NCBI RefSeq assembly: GCF_025998535.1
Contig: NZ_AP024233.1
Coordinates: 1,305,219-1,369,218 of the forward strand
DNA: 64,000 nucleotides
Source of the DNA: Desulfolithobacter dissulfuricans
GTDB taxonomy: Bacteria; Desulfobacterota; Desulfobulbia; Desulfobulbales; Desulfobulbaceae
Direction of reading: 5' to 3'
The notes below the pieces were generated by a model. The model was not told where the DNA came from, ran no database searches, and was given only the letters and a program-made list of their open reading frames with translations. Each line of letters opens with the position of its first letter. Position 1 is the stretch's first letter. Below, one piece after another: positions 15,991 through 23,156 of the stretch. A program made the position numbers and the translations under genes.

Positions 15991-17214
15991 GCTGGAGGTG
16001 ATGGTTGTCGCGATGGCGGTTGCCGCGTTGGCATTGGCTTCGAAGGCGACCTTGGCTCTTGTAAGGAAGAATTCCTTGAGGCCCCTCGGGGTGGCCAGGT
16101 CGCGCCCTGAGGCCGCTGTTTGGACAGGGCGGGATCCTTTGGGTTGGATCTCCAGGTGGTAGCGGTACTCTGGATTTTCCGGGTTGGACGTGTCCTTGCG
16201 ATAGGAAACAACCTTCAGGGTAAACCTGCCGCATCGCTCTACAACGAGCCTGGCCTCGTCTCCACGTTTCTTTAAGAACGCAAAGTGGGTGCAACCATCG
16301 TGCACGAATATCCCCGGTGGATAGCCAAAGAACCCATGATAGATGGTGGCATACTCATGAGCCGAGCCGGCCAGGGCAAGCTGAGCATTGACCAGAAATC
16401 GCGGCAGGCTCTCCGAGAACCGCTTTTTCACATCTTCGGCTGGGCCGGAACAAAGAAGGTCGTTCCAATCCATACCCCTATCCGGCATGATGGGCTGCAT
16501 GTCAGGATAAATATCTATCCATTTTTTGGTGGCCCTGGCTCCGGCCAAATCGTTATCAAAGGCTGGAACCAGCTTTTTGAAACGCGCAAGATCCAGTTTT
16601 TTCGGGTCCTGGCCGGCGGCAAGAACAGCGATGGCCTGGTGGCCAATCTCGACGAGGCTTAAGGCGTCAATAATTCCCTCGACAACATAGGTTGGGCTAT
16701 ACGGGTCGTACTCGATCCCTGGATGTTGCCAGAAAATGCCGCTGGTCGAGCCACTGTTGTGGGTTTTTCCCACTCCGGATGGCGGCGAGAGAAGGCGGCC
16801 GTTGGCAACGGTTTTCCCTTTCTCGTCTTTGCCGATCGGGAACATAACAGCGCCGGTGCCCGAATTCCTTACGTTCTTCTGGTAATAAAATTTCAGGCCT
16901 TTGAGCGCCTGCCTGATTCCTCTCGACTCAAGGTATGCTCTGGCCGGCCGCTGGGGATCCTGCCTGGTCGGCTTAAAGTGCTTCTCGATGTCTTTTCGGA
17001 TATCCAGCAGATCGAGAGTCTTAGTCCTGGCGCCACAATGATTTAGGCGATTGCAGTTGATGCTATAGGGGGCAGATAGATAGGCCCATCCGACCCCGAC
17101 GAAGCCACAGACCGAACAAGTAAGCCCTTGAATTGTGTTCCCGCTTATTCTCGTCTTCGGTGTCCAATACTCGGACTGTTTGAGCTCGGACAAGGTTATA
17201 TCAGGCAAGTCCAT
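15961..17214 (-). CDS. P4-alpha-like zinc-finger/TOPRIM primase part
   Basis: 417 residues up to its stop. The N-terminal zinc finger (Cys33, Cys36, Cys54, Cys60 in LTCSVCGF ... INCNRLNHC) is followed by a TOPRIM domain (YVVEGIIDAL with Glu179, VPAFDNDLAG with Asp220/222) and a linker that should run into the helicase domain downstream. This is the DnaG-like primase module of P4-type satellites. The starting ATG pair (17215-17217 and 17212-17214) follows GGGAGGCCA; the second has better spacing. It overlaps the upstream gene by 14 bp. The last ~5 residues are out-of-frame read-through (see the helicase entry). Confidence 0.75.
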   Translation of the reverse strand: MDLPDITLSELKQSEYWTPKTRISGNTIQGLTCSVCGFVGVGWAYLSAPYSINCNRLNHCGARTKTLDLLDIRKDIEKHFKPTRQDPQRPARAYLESRGIRQALKGLKFYYQKNVRNSGTGAVMFPIGKDEKGKTVANGRLLSPPSGVGKTHNSGSTSGIFWQHPGIEYDPYSPTYVVEGIIDALSLVEIGHQAIAVLAAGQDPKKLDLARFKKLVPAFDNDLAGARATKKWIDIYPDMQPIMPDRGMDWNDLLCSGPAEDVKKRFSESLPRFLVNAQLALAGSAHEYATIYHGFFGYPPGIFVHDGCTHFAFLKKRGDEARLVVERCGRFTLKVVSYRKDTSNPENPEYRYHLEIQPKGSRPVQTAASGRDLATPRGLKEFFLTRAKVAFEANANAATAIATTITSSKAPRCFSTP

Positions 17215-17521
17215 CATTGGCCTCCCTCTTCCCGATGATCTTCGGTGGCCACTGGGTGCCGGTATAATTTTCAAGCTGAGTGTAGAGTTCGAGCCAGTCC
17301 GCGCCAGGGTGTTCTTTCTCTGCCTGCTCGCGGAGCATGCTCACCAGGAGGCTGACAGCATTTGCGGCCTTTTGAGCCTGGGCCGACAGATCTTCAAGGT
17401 CATGGTTATAGACCGCACGAATGTGGCAAGCGTGATGTGTAAGCAAGAGGCAGAGCAAGGGCAGGTCATGAGCTGCTTGAGAGTGTCTATCTTCCCCGAG
17501 TGTCAGTTGGTTATCTTTCAT
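17201..17521 (-). CDS. Hypothetical protein (106 aa)
   Basis: A 106-residue helical protein with a Cys/His-rich segment (LLCLLLTHHACHIRAVYNHD) and a helix SAQAQKAANAVSLLVSMLRE. It starts at ATG 17521 after TGGAGAAACTTC and overlaps both neighbours by 11-17 bp, so it sits inside the alpA-to-primase operon. Family not recognised. Overall it resembles the C-terminal half of the 188-aa protein upstream (both are anti-parallel-helix-like), but I see no firm homology. Confidence 0.65.
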   Translation of the reverse strand: MKDNQLTLGEDRHSQAAHDLPLLCLLLTHHACHIRAVYNHDLEDLSAQAQKAANAVSLLVSMLREQAEKEHPGADWLELYTQLENYTGTQWPPKIIGKREANDGLA

Positions 17522-18077
17522 GAAGTTTCTCCATGCAGTATGGATGGATTATCGAGAGAATTTTGCTGAGGTCCTGAATTGTCCGAAGCAGGGTATCTGC
17601 GGCAGACACAGCCTTGCTCCCTGCGCCGTATGAGTCCAGCAGGTCGATTTGCAGTAGAACAACTCTCTGTTGCCAGTGGTCAAGGGCGATAACCAGGGCT
17701 TGGGCCTCGGCCTGGGTCAAACCGGTCTTCCTTTTTGTCCCGGCCATTTTTCTTCTTTCCTGGATATGCTGAAACTCTCTGGCCAACATCCCGGGAACAC
17801 CCACCAGGAGTTCCGGGCAGGAAAAGTCAGGCTGCCCACTCCTGAAATAGAGTTTCCCGGCCCGGTCACGATCGTTCTGAAAGTCCGTCATGGCCTGGTT
17901 TTCGAGGATCTCTCGCAACGCCAGCACGGCCCGCTGAACTTTTGTTGTCATCAGGCAAAGCTTGTTCTTTCGAGGGTACCCCCGGTGGATGGCGTCGGAT
18001 ACCATCAGGCTCTGGTTGTACAACACCTGAAGCCCATGCCCGGCTCGATCATGCTGTTTCCAGGTAAAGCACTTCAT
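17511..18077 (-). CDS. Hypothetical protein (188 aa)
   Basis: A 188-residue protein (MKCFTWKQHDRAGHGLQVLY) with a basic middle (RKMAGTKRKTGLTQAEAQAL) and helical ends. Its ATG overlaps the stop of the AlpA-like gene as ATGA and its end overlaps the next gene, so it is translated as part of the alpA-primase operon. No recognisable domain. It may be an accessory replication or regulatory protein of the element. Confidence 0.65.
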   Translation of the reverse strand: MKCFTWKQHDRAGHGLQVLYNQSLMVSDAIHRGYPRKNKLCLMTTKVQRAVLALREILENQAMTDFQNDRDRAGKLYFRSGQPDFSCPELLVGVPGMLAREFQHIQERRKMAGTKRKTGLTQAEAQALVIALDHWQQRVVLLQIDLLDSYGAGSKAVSAADTLLRTIQDLSKILSIIHPYCMEKLHER

Positions 18078-18289
18078 TCAGCAGCCTCCTTTGCGCTCCT
18101 GGCTGCGGTTACTCGGGGGCGGCTCTCGATCCAGGTTTCAAGCTCGTCGGATCTCCAGGCCACCGATCTCTTGGACAAGCGAACAGGCTCTGGAAAGGTG
18201 CCTTCATGAATTCCCTGATAAATAGCTGATTTCTTCAGAGCAGTGATTCGTTCAACGTCCTTGATCTTGAGTAGGGTTACAGCAGTCAT
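18074..18289 (-). CDS. AlpA/excisionase-like DNA-binding regulator
   Basis: A 71-residue AlpA-family protein: winged-helix/MerR-like fold with LLKIKDVERITALKKSAIYQ, GTFPEPVRLSKRSVAWRSDE and the LETWIESRP third helix. AlpA-type proteins of P4/CP4-57 elements activate integrase transcription or act as excisionases. It starts after GGAGAAGAAAAGA and is the first gene of the alpA-188aa-106aa-primase operon. The RLS(K/R)RSVAW segment is the family's most constant part. Confidence 0.9.
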   Translation of the reverse strand: MTAVTLLKIKDVERITALKKSAIYQGIHEGTFPEPVRLSKRSVAWRSDELETWIESRPRVTAARSAKEAAE

Positions 18290-18384
18290 TCTTTTCTTCT
18301 CCGTAAAAGCTGAATTTGGCTTGATAGGCTCCGGAGCGCTCCGTGTTTGTTGCTGTCATTATTTGCCGCCGTTCAAACAAAAAA

Positions 18385-18419
18385 AAGGCGCAGTTTCAGT
18401 ATTCATGAAACTGCGCCTT
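18385..18419 (-). terminator. Strong rho-independent terminator
   Basis: Perfect 14-bp stem AAGGCGCAGTTTCA / TGAAACTGCGCCTT with a 7-nt loop, followed on the minus strand by TTTTTTTT. It ends transcription of the 196-aa gene before the alpA operon promoter. Confidence 0.9.
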
Positions 18420-18512
18420 GTAAAGACTACTTTTATTGTAATTCTAAGTGGTTATCTGCTGAATAATTTTTCTGTTAATTGCGTTGAACCTGCTAAAATT
18501 GCGTAAAAGACA

Positions 18513-19103
18513 TCACTTTCCCTTCATTTCGCCGGGCAATTGTTTATGGGTTTCCCTCCCAATTACGCCTGGTAGCCCGCGATCCACTGCCATCTTTTCA
18601 AGCTTGTCCCGGCTATATTTCTCCCATTCTACTTGTCCGTTCTCGCCCACTTTTGCTGCCTCCATCATTATTAAAATGCAAAATTTTAATGCTTCTGGAA
18701 TTTTTTTTCTTAAGTTGTTCAGTGACTTTTTTTCACCTTTGGTTAAGTCACCGTCAGCTATGCAGTCAAAAACATCACCAAGGGAATCAAGTTTCTCTTT
18801 CTTTTCGTTATCTTCCTTGTTCGCAGCCAAATATTTTTCAAGGTCTTCTTTTTTGATATGGAGTCCTTTTGATACTGTGAAACGATATTTTAAAATCCCA
18901 AGAACATCTTTTTTTTGGGGGAACGGCTCTTCTGGGTGAGGCAGGTATTCCAGATCCTTTGGCGGTATGCACTTCCACTCGCCATGCCATTGAGCATATA
19001 GTTTAAGGTTCCCCTGTATCGCTTCTGCAATTATGATGTCTCTTGATATTTGATGAGTTTCCATCAGATTTTTGATCGGTATAAAATTTATACTGTATTT
19101 CAT
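18513..19103 (-). CDS. Hypothetical protein (196 aa)
   Basis: A 196-residue protein starting after GGGAGGTTAC. The N-terminal half suggests a small DNA-related or helix-turn-helix-like domain (IPIKNLMETHQISRDIIIAEA) and carries AQWHGEWKCIPP; the C-terminal half is Lys/Glu-rich and helical (KGEKKSLNNLRKKIPEALKF). It sits alone between the integrase and the alpA operon, has its own terminator (18385-18419), and is less GC-rich than its neighbours. This position is typical for cargo or regulatory genes of tRNA-integrated islands. Function unknown. Confidence 0.65.
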   Translation of the reverse strand: MKYSINFIPIKNLMETHQISRDIIIAEAIQGNLKLYAQWHGEWKCIPPKDLEYLPHPEEPFPQKKDVLGILKYRFTVSKGLHIKKEDLEKYLAANKEDNEKKEKLDSLGDVFDCIADGDLTKGEKKSLNNLRKKIPEALKFCILIMMEAAKVGENGQVEWEKYSRDKLEKMAVDRGLPGVIGRETHKQLPGEMKGK

Positions 19104-19223
19104 GTAACCTCCCTCTCGGGTTACCTCTGAAAAAGAATCAAGCGCGGAAGGCTGCCAGAGGGGAACAGCTTTTCGGAGTTGATGATCAGTCAGCTCCTAT
19201 CCGCGCTCGAACTGGATGTCTGG

Positions 19224-20465
19224 TTACGTGCCGGCAGCCGTCCTGTTGATCGGGATGACCTCGGCCCCGGCTTCAAGGTAGTCCAGGTGGTCGGCCCACC
19301 ACTGCATCATTTCTTTGCGTTGCTCGAGGTATTCGCTCCTGTGGTAGGCGGCCCGCACCTGGTTGCGTTCCCGGTGCGCAAGCTGCCGCTCGATGGCGTC
19401 AGGGTTGAACCCTGCTTCGTTGGCGATAGTGCTGAAAACCGCCCGGAAACCATGCACGGTGGCCTTGCCCTGGTACCCCAGGCGGTGCATGGCATAAAGC
19501 ATGGTGTTGCTGGATAGTTTTTTGCTGTCCTGCCTGATGCCCGGAAAGACATAGCCGGTGTACCCGAACAGCTTGCCGGCCCGCTCCAGGATCGCCACCG
19601 CCTGTTTGGAAAGCGGAACGATATGGGGAACACTCATTTTCATACGTTCGGCAGGTATTCGCCAGACTGCCCCGTCAAGGTCGATTTCATCCCAGGTGGC
19701 CCCGCGGACCTCTCCGCTTCTGGCTGCGGTCAGAATGGTGAACTTCAGGGCAAGCCTGGTGGTTACGTGGAGTTTGGATGTGGTCAGCTTCCGCAGGAAT
19801 TCAGGCAGATCCCTTGCATCGAGGGCGGGCATGTGAGTGACCTTCCTGGTTTTGAGTACCCCTTTCATGTCTGCTGCCGGGTTGTAGGTGGCCCGGCCAG
19901 TCTGGACCGCATACCGGAAGACCGCATTCATCCTCTGTAAAACCTTGCGGGCAATCTCCAGGGATCCGCGATTTTCGATAGTTCGGATAACCTGAAGCAC
20001 CATGGGCGGGGTTATGGTGTCTATCCGGTGGTGCCCCAGGGCAGGGAAGGCGTCATGGGCAAGGGACGAGCGGACCGCCATGGCGTGTTCCCTGCTCCAT
20101 CGGTCTTTTTGCTGGCTGATCCATTCCAGGGCTATTGCCTCGAAACTGTCCCTGTCAGGTTTTTTTTCAACCTGTGGCTGTGTCCTGGCTTTCTGTCTCT
20201 TCTTTTTTCGTTCCTCTGCCGGGTTTAAACCGGCCTTCACCAGTTCCCTGGCCTTTTCCCGGGCTTTACGGGCTTGCTTGAGATTCATAAGCGGGTATTC
20301 TCCCAGCACATAGGTTGATTCTTTACCTGCTATTTTGTACCGGTACCGCCATGTCTTCTTTCCAGACCTGGCCACATGCAGGTACATACCGTGCCCGTCT
20401 CCCAGTTTGTATCCCTTGTCTTTGGGTTTTGCGTTGCGGACCTGAATTGCCGTGAGCTTTGACAT
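19224..20465 (-). CDS. Tyrosine integrase (P4/CP4-57 type)
   Basis: A 413-residue integrase with an N-terminal DUF4102 arm-binding domain (MSKLTAIQVRNAKPKDKGYK, GDGHGMYLHV), a SAM-like core-binding domain and a C-terminal catalytic domain. Active-site residues are visible: Arg in TAARSGEVRGATW, HxxR in VHGFRAVFSTIA, the second His in QLAHRERN, and the nucleophilic Tyr in VRAAYHRSEY. It lies 194 bp from tRNA-Leu(UAA), its likely attachment gene. ATG 20463-20465 follows GTGGAGCCCTCATC; the frame is open farther upstream but crosses the arm sites. Confidence 0.93.
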   Translation of the reverse strand: MSKLTAIQVRNAKPKDKGYKLGDGHGMYLHVARSGKKTWRYRYKIAGKESTYVLGEYPLMNLKQARKAREKARELVKAGLNPAEERKKKRQKARTQPQVEKKPDRDSFEAIALEWISQQKDRWSREHAMAVRSSLAHDAFPALGHHRIDTITPPMVLQVIRTIENRGSLEIARKVLQRMNAVFRYAVQTGRATYNPAADMKGVLKTRKVTHMPALDARDLPEFLRKLTTSKLHVTTRLALKFTILTAARSGEVRGATWDEIDLDGAVWRIPAERMKMSVPHIVPLSKQAVAILERAGKLFGYTGYVFPGIRQDSKKLSSNTMLYAMHRLGYQGKATVHGFRAVFSTIANEAGFNPDAIERQLAHRERNQVRAAYHRSEYLEQRKEMMQWWADHLDYLEAGAEVIPINRTAAGT

Positions 20466-20525
20466 GATGAGGGCTCCACATAAGGTGGGTACAAAAAATA
20501 TGGGTATTCGCTTCTTGAAAGCCTG

Positions 20526-20546
20526 TACCCACCTTTGTACCCGCTT
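20526..20546 (+). repeat. Paired arm-type sites, right end of island 1
   Basis: TACCCACCT (20526-20534) and TACCCGCTT (20538-20546), spaced 12 bp as at the left end. The second lies in the 17-bp sequence TTTGTACCCGCTTTGTG shared with 3316-3332. Confidence 0.5.
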
Positions 20547-20593
20547 TGTGTTGCGGATGTCAACGGAAAATAATGGAAGGCAATGGAACAAAA

Positions 20594-20624
20594 AAACCCG
20601 CAAACTCTTGAAGTCTGCGGGTTT
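20594..20624 (-). terminator. Terminator downstream of tRNA-Leu(UAA)
   Basis: Perfect 9-bp stem AAACCCGCA / TGCGGGTTT, followed on the minus strand by a U-tract. It lies inside the element, so the integration supplied a replacement terminator for the tRNA gene. Confidence 0.8.
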
Positions 20625-20658
20625 ATCGGAGCTTAATGGAAGCCCCTGGATGATGTCA

Positions 20659-20746
20659 TGGTGCCCGGAGCGAGAATCGAACTCGCACAGTGACTAGCAC
20701 CGAGAGATTTTAAGTCTCTTGCGTCTACCAGTTCCGCCATCCGGGC
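20659..20746 (-). tRNA. tRNA-Leu(UAA)
   Basis: 88-nt class II tRNA on the minus strand: acceptor GCCCGGA / TCCGGGC, anticodon loop CTTAAAA (anticodon TAA), long variable arm, T-arm with GTTCGATTC, and encoded CCA. It serves as attachment gene for island 1. Confidence 0.97.
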
Positions 20747-21004
20747 GTATATCGTAGAAATCCTTACCCGGTACGGGTTGATTCGTTGGTTTCACAGTGC
20801 GGGATGAGGCTGGTTATCCGACAGTTGTGAAACGGCCATACTTTACACGCGTGGCCTGGGTTTGTCAATTGAGGAGACGGCAAAGATCTTATGTTTCAGG
20901 ATGTTACTGGTACCGGCAGGGGAGGATATGCTATAGTTGGGGAAGATGGAATCAGGCGGCGAGCGGTGAGTGGAAGCTGCTTTTGAGGTAACTGTTCAGA
21001 ATTT

Positions 21005-21991
21005 ATGCAGAAAATTACTAACATTGTCCTTATGCTGGTGCTGCTCATGCTTGGCGGTGCCTTTGGTTATATGCTGTTTGAGCATACCGGCTTCTGGGAG
21101 GGTATGTATCTGACGGTGATCACCATTACCACTGTCGGCTATGGTGATATTGTTCCGGTGCATCCCGCCGGCAAGGTATTTACCGTACTCCTGGTTTTCG
21201 CCGGGGTAGGCCTGGTCTTCTATGTCTTTGGCAAGATAACCGAGACCATGGTGGAGGGCGGTTTTCGTTCAATCATGGAGAGGAGAAAAATGAACAAAAA
21301 GATTGCCCGGTTGCGGGATCATTATATCGTCTGCGGCTTTGGCCGTATCGGCCAGGTGATCTGCGAGATTTTAAAGGAAAACAACCGGCCCTTTCTGGTG
21401 ATAGAGCGGGATGAGGAGGTCATCAAGGAGATCGAAAAGGAGGAATACATCGAGCTTCACGGGGAAGCCTCGGACGATGATATCCTGCTCAAGGCCGGAA
21501 TCCAGCGGGCCAGGGGGCTTATTGCCGTAGTTTCTTCAGATGCGGATAACCTCTACATTACCCTGACCGCCCGCGGTCTCAATCCCGATCTGTTTATCCT
21601 GGCCCGCTCCAGCGGCGCCCACGGCGCTGAAACCAAGCTGATGCGGGCCGGGGCTTCCAAGGTGATCTCGCCCTACTACATCGGGGCCAGGCGGATGGCC
21701 CAGCTTATCGTCCGGCCCACGGTTATCGATTTTATCGATCTGACCATGCATGCCGGAGAACTGGGCCTGCGGATGGAGGAACTTCTGGTGAGTGAGAATG
21801 CTTCCTTCAAGGGGAAAAATCTGATGGAATCGGGCATCCGCCAGAAATATGACGTGATCGTGGTCGCCATCAAGCGGGCCGGCGAGAAGATGCTGTTCAA
21901 TCCCGGCCCGGATACGGTCCTGTTGCCCGGTGATATTCTGGTGGTCCTGGGGCAGTACGAGCAGATCAGTGCTTTGGAAAAGGAGGTCTGA
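21005..21991 (+). CDS. Potassium channel with RCK (TrkA-N/TrkA-C) domain
   Basis: A 328-residue MthK-like K+ channel: TM1 (about 5-25), pore helix and selectivity filter ITTVGYGD (about 40-47), TM2 (about 57-76), then a cytoplasmic RCK domain with the Rossmann motif VCGFGRIGQ (about 104-112) and a TrkA-C domain (about 240-328). Such channels are gated by Ca2+ or nucleotides bound to the RCK octamer. GAGGT lies rather far (14 nt) upstream of ATG 21005. Its 3' end overlaps the convergent ybeY-pdxJ gene by 26 bp. Confidence 0.92.
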   Translation: MQKITNIVLMLVLLMLGGAFGYMLFEHTGFWEGMYLTVITITTVGYGDIVPVHPAGKVFTVLLVFAGVGLVFYVFGKITETMVEGGFRSIMERRKMNKKIARLRDHYIVCGFGRIGQVICEILKENNRPFLVIERDEEVIKEIEKEEYIELHGEASDDDILLKAGIQRARGLIAVVSSDADNLYITLTARGLNPDLFILARSSGAHGAETKLMRAGASKVISPYYIGARRMAQLIVRPTVIDFIDLTMHAGELGLRMEELLVSENASFKGKNLMESGIRQKYDVIVVAIKRAGEKMLFNPGPDTVLLPGDILVVLGQYEQISALEKEV

Positions 21992-22697
21992 TCCGCTCAA
22001 GCATCTCCCGGACGGCCTGATCCAGGCCGACAAACACAGCCCTGGTTATGATCGCATGGCCGATGGAGAGTTCCTCGATGGTGTCCAGAGCGGCGATCCT
22101 CGGGGTTGTCAGATAATCCAGTCCATGGCCGGCATTGACCCGCAGCCCCGAGGCAAAGGCCAGCTCCGCTGATTCTTCTATGAGGCGGAATTCCCGGTCC
22201 CGTTCCTTTTCCGTGGTCGCATCGCAGTAGCGGCCCGTATGCAGTTCGACAAAAGTGGCTCCTACATCAACGGCCGCCTCGATCTGGACCGCGTCCGGGT
22301 CTATGAACAGGGAGACAGGGATCCCGGCTTTCTCCATTTTGGCTATACATTTGCGAATCTTCTTTTCATTGCCGATCACGTCCAGGCCGCCTTCGGTGGT
22401 CAGTTCCTGGCGTTTTTCCGGGACCAGCGTAATCATGTCCGGCTTGATATCCAGGGCAATACCGATGATTTCCTTGGAGGCGGCCATCTCCAGATTGAGC
22501 TTGGTCTTCACCGTCTGCCGCAGCAGCCAGACATCGCGGTCCTGGATGTGGCGGCGGTCTTCCCGCAGATGCACCACAATGCCGGAGGCGCCGGCCAGCT
22601 CGCAGATACCGGCGGCCAGGACCGGGTCGGGTTCGTCGATCCCGCGCGCCTGACGCACGGTGGCTACATGGTCTACATTGATGGCAAGATGAGGCAT
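21966..22697 (-). CDS. pdxJ: PdxJ as a separate product from the internal start
   Basis: Alternative 243-residue product from ATG 22695-22697, in frame with the fusion described at 21966-23150. Length and N-terminus match stand-alone PdxJ proteins (TIM-barrel vitamin B6 synthase, acting as an octamer). The internal AAGGAGTGATACC-ATG arrangement argues that this start is used. Whether the longer fusion is also made, or has been caused by loss of a stop codon, cannot be decided from sequence. Confidence 0.75.
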   Translation of the reverse strand: MPHLAINVDHVATVRQARGIDEPDPVLAAGICELAGASGIVVHLREDRRHIQDRDVWLLRQTVKTKLNLEMAASKEIIGIALDIKPDMITLVPEKRQELTTEGGLDVIGNEKKIRKCIAKMEKAGIPVSLFIDPDAVQIEAAVDVGATFVELHTGRYCDATTEKERDREFRLIEESAELAFASGLRVNAGHGLDYLTTPRIAALDTIEELSIGHAIITRAVFVGLDQAVREMLERIRPPFPKH

Positions 22698-23150
22698 GGT
22701 ATCACTCCTTGACTCGTGCAGTTGATGGATCAGTTGCAGTTCCCGGTCCCACATGGCTTCTGCCTCGGACTCGGATCGTTCGTGGTCCCAGCCCAGCAGA
22801 TGCAGCAGGCCATGGACGATCAGCCGGGTCAGACGCTGGTGCAGGGTGGTTCCGGTCTGTGTTGCCTCCCGCGAGGCCGTGTCCACCGAGATGATGATGT
22901 CCCCGAGTTCATCCGCCGGGGCCAGCCCGGGGGGCAGCTCTTCTCCTCCGGCGGCAAAGGCGAGCACGTTGGTGGGACCGGTGCGGTGGCGGTAGTGGGC
23001 ATTGTACCCGGCCATGGTCTCGTCATCGACGAGGATAATGCTCAGGCTCTTTCCTTCACAACCGAGTTCGCGCAGCAGCCAGCGGGTCCGCCTGGCAAGG
23101 AGAGCTGTACTGATCGGCGCTGGGTGGTGGCTCTGGATATGGACTGGCAT
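21966..23150 (-). CDS. ybeY-pdxJ: YbeY-PdxJ fusion (rRNA maturation RNase / pyridoxine-5'-phosphate synthase)
   Basis: One uninterrupted 394-codon frame. Residues 1-151 are a complete YbeY: the metal site HGLLHLLGWDH (HGxLHLxGxDH) and full family length. Residues 152-394 are a complete PdxJ (MPHLAINVDHVATVRQARG, VHLREDRRHI, DIKPDMITLVPEKR, ELHTGRYC), which makes pyridoxine 5'-phosphate from 3-amino-2-oxopropyl phosphate and deoxyxylulose phosphate. No stop codon separates them. A strong Shine-Dalgarno (AAGGAG, 22705-22710) sits before the PdxJ ATG, so both a fusion and a separate PdxJ could be made. It starts 6 bp after the phoH stop. Confidence 0.85.
   Translation of the reverse strand: MPVHIQSHHPAPISTALLARRTRWLLRELGCEGKSLSIILVDDETMAGYNAHYRHRTGPTNVLAFAAGGEELPPGLAPADELGDIIISVDTASREATQTGTTLHQRLTRLIVHGLLHLLGWDHERSESEAEAMWDRELQLIHQLHESRSDTMPHLAINVDHVATVRQARGIDEPDPVLAAGICELAGASGIVVHLREDRRHIQDRDVWLLRQTVKTKLNLEMAASKEIIGIALDIKPDMITLVPEKRQELTTEGGLDVIGNEKKIRKCIAKMEKAGIPVSLFIDPDAVQIEAAVDVGATFVELHTGRYCDATTEKERDREFRLIEESAELAFASGLRVNAGHGLDYLTTPRIAALDTIEELSIGHAIITRAVFVGLDQAVREMLERIRPPFPKH
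22705..22710 (-). promoter_or_regulatory. Internal Shine-Dalgarno of pdxJ
   Basis: AAGGAG seven bases before ATG 22697, lying inside the last codons of the YbeY part. It decides that PdxJ can be translated on its own. Confidence 0.75.
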
Positions 23151-23156
23151 GGGGTA

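Larger units (their letters stand above)
3221..20680. mobile_element. Integrative element (island 1) at tRNA-Leu(UAA), P4-satellite-like
   Basis: About 17.4 kb, almost all genes on the minus strand, lying between a degenerate tRNA-Leu 3' end and the intact tRNA-Leu(UAA). It encodes a tyrosine integrase beside the tRNA, an AlpA-like regulator, a P4-alpha-type primase/helicase, a second PrimPol/RepA-type replication protein, a Panacea-Fic locus and many small unknown proteins. No capsid, tail, terminase, relaxase or conjugation genes are visible, so it is probably a satellite or plasmid-like integrated element that needs a helper to move. Repeated iteron modules at 7.4-9.0 and 10.7-11.1 kb suggest a composite of several related insertions. 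Confidence 0.75.

Noticed and set aside
16000..16294. N-terminal extension of the helicase frame
   Set aside because: It reads through primase codons in another frame and is Arg/Pro/Gln-rich; the true N-terminus is the primase joined by the frame change near 15985.
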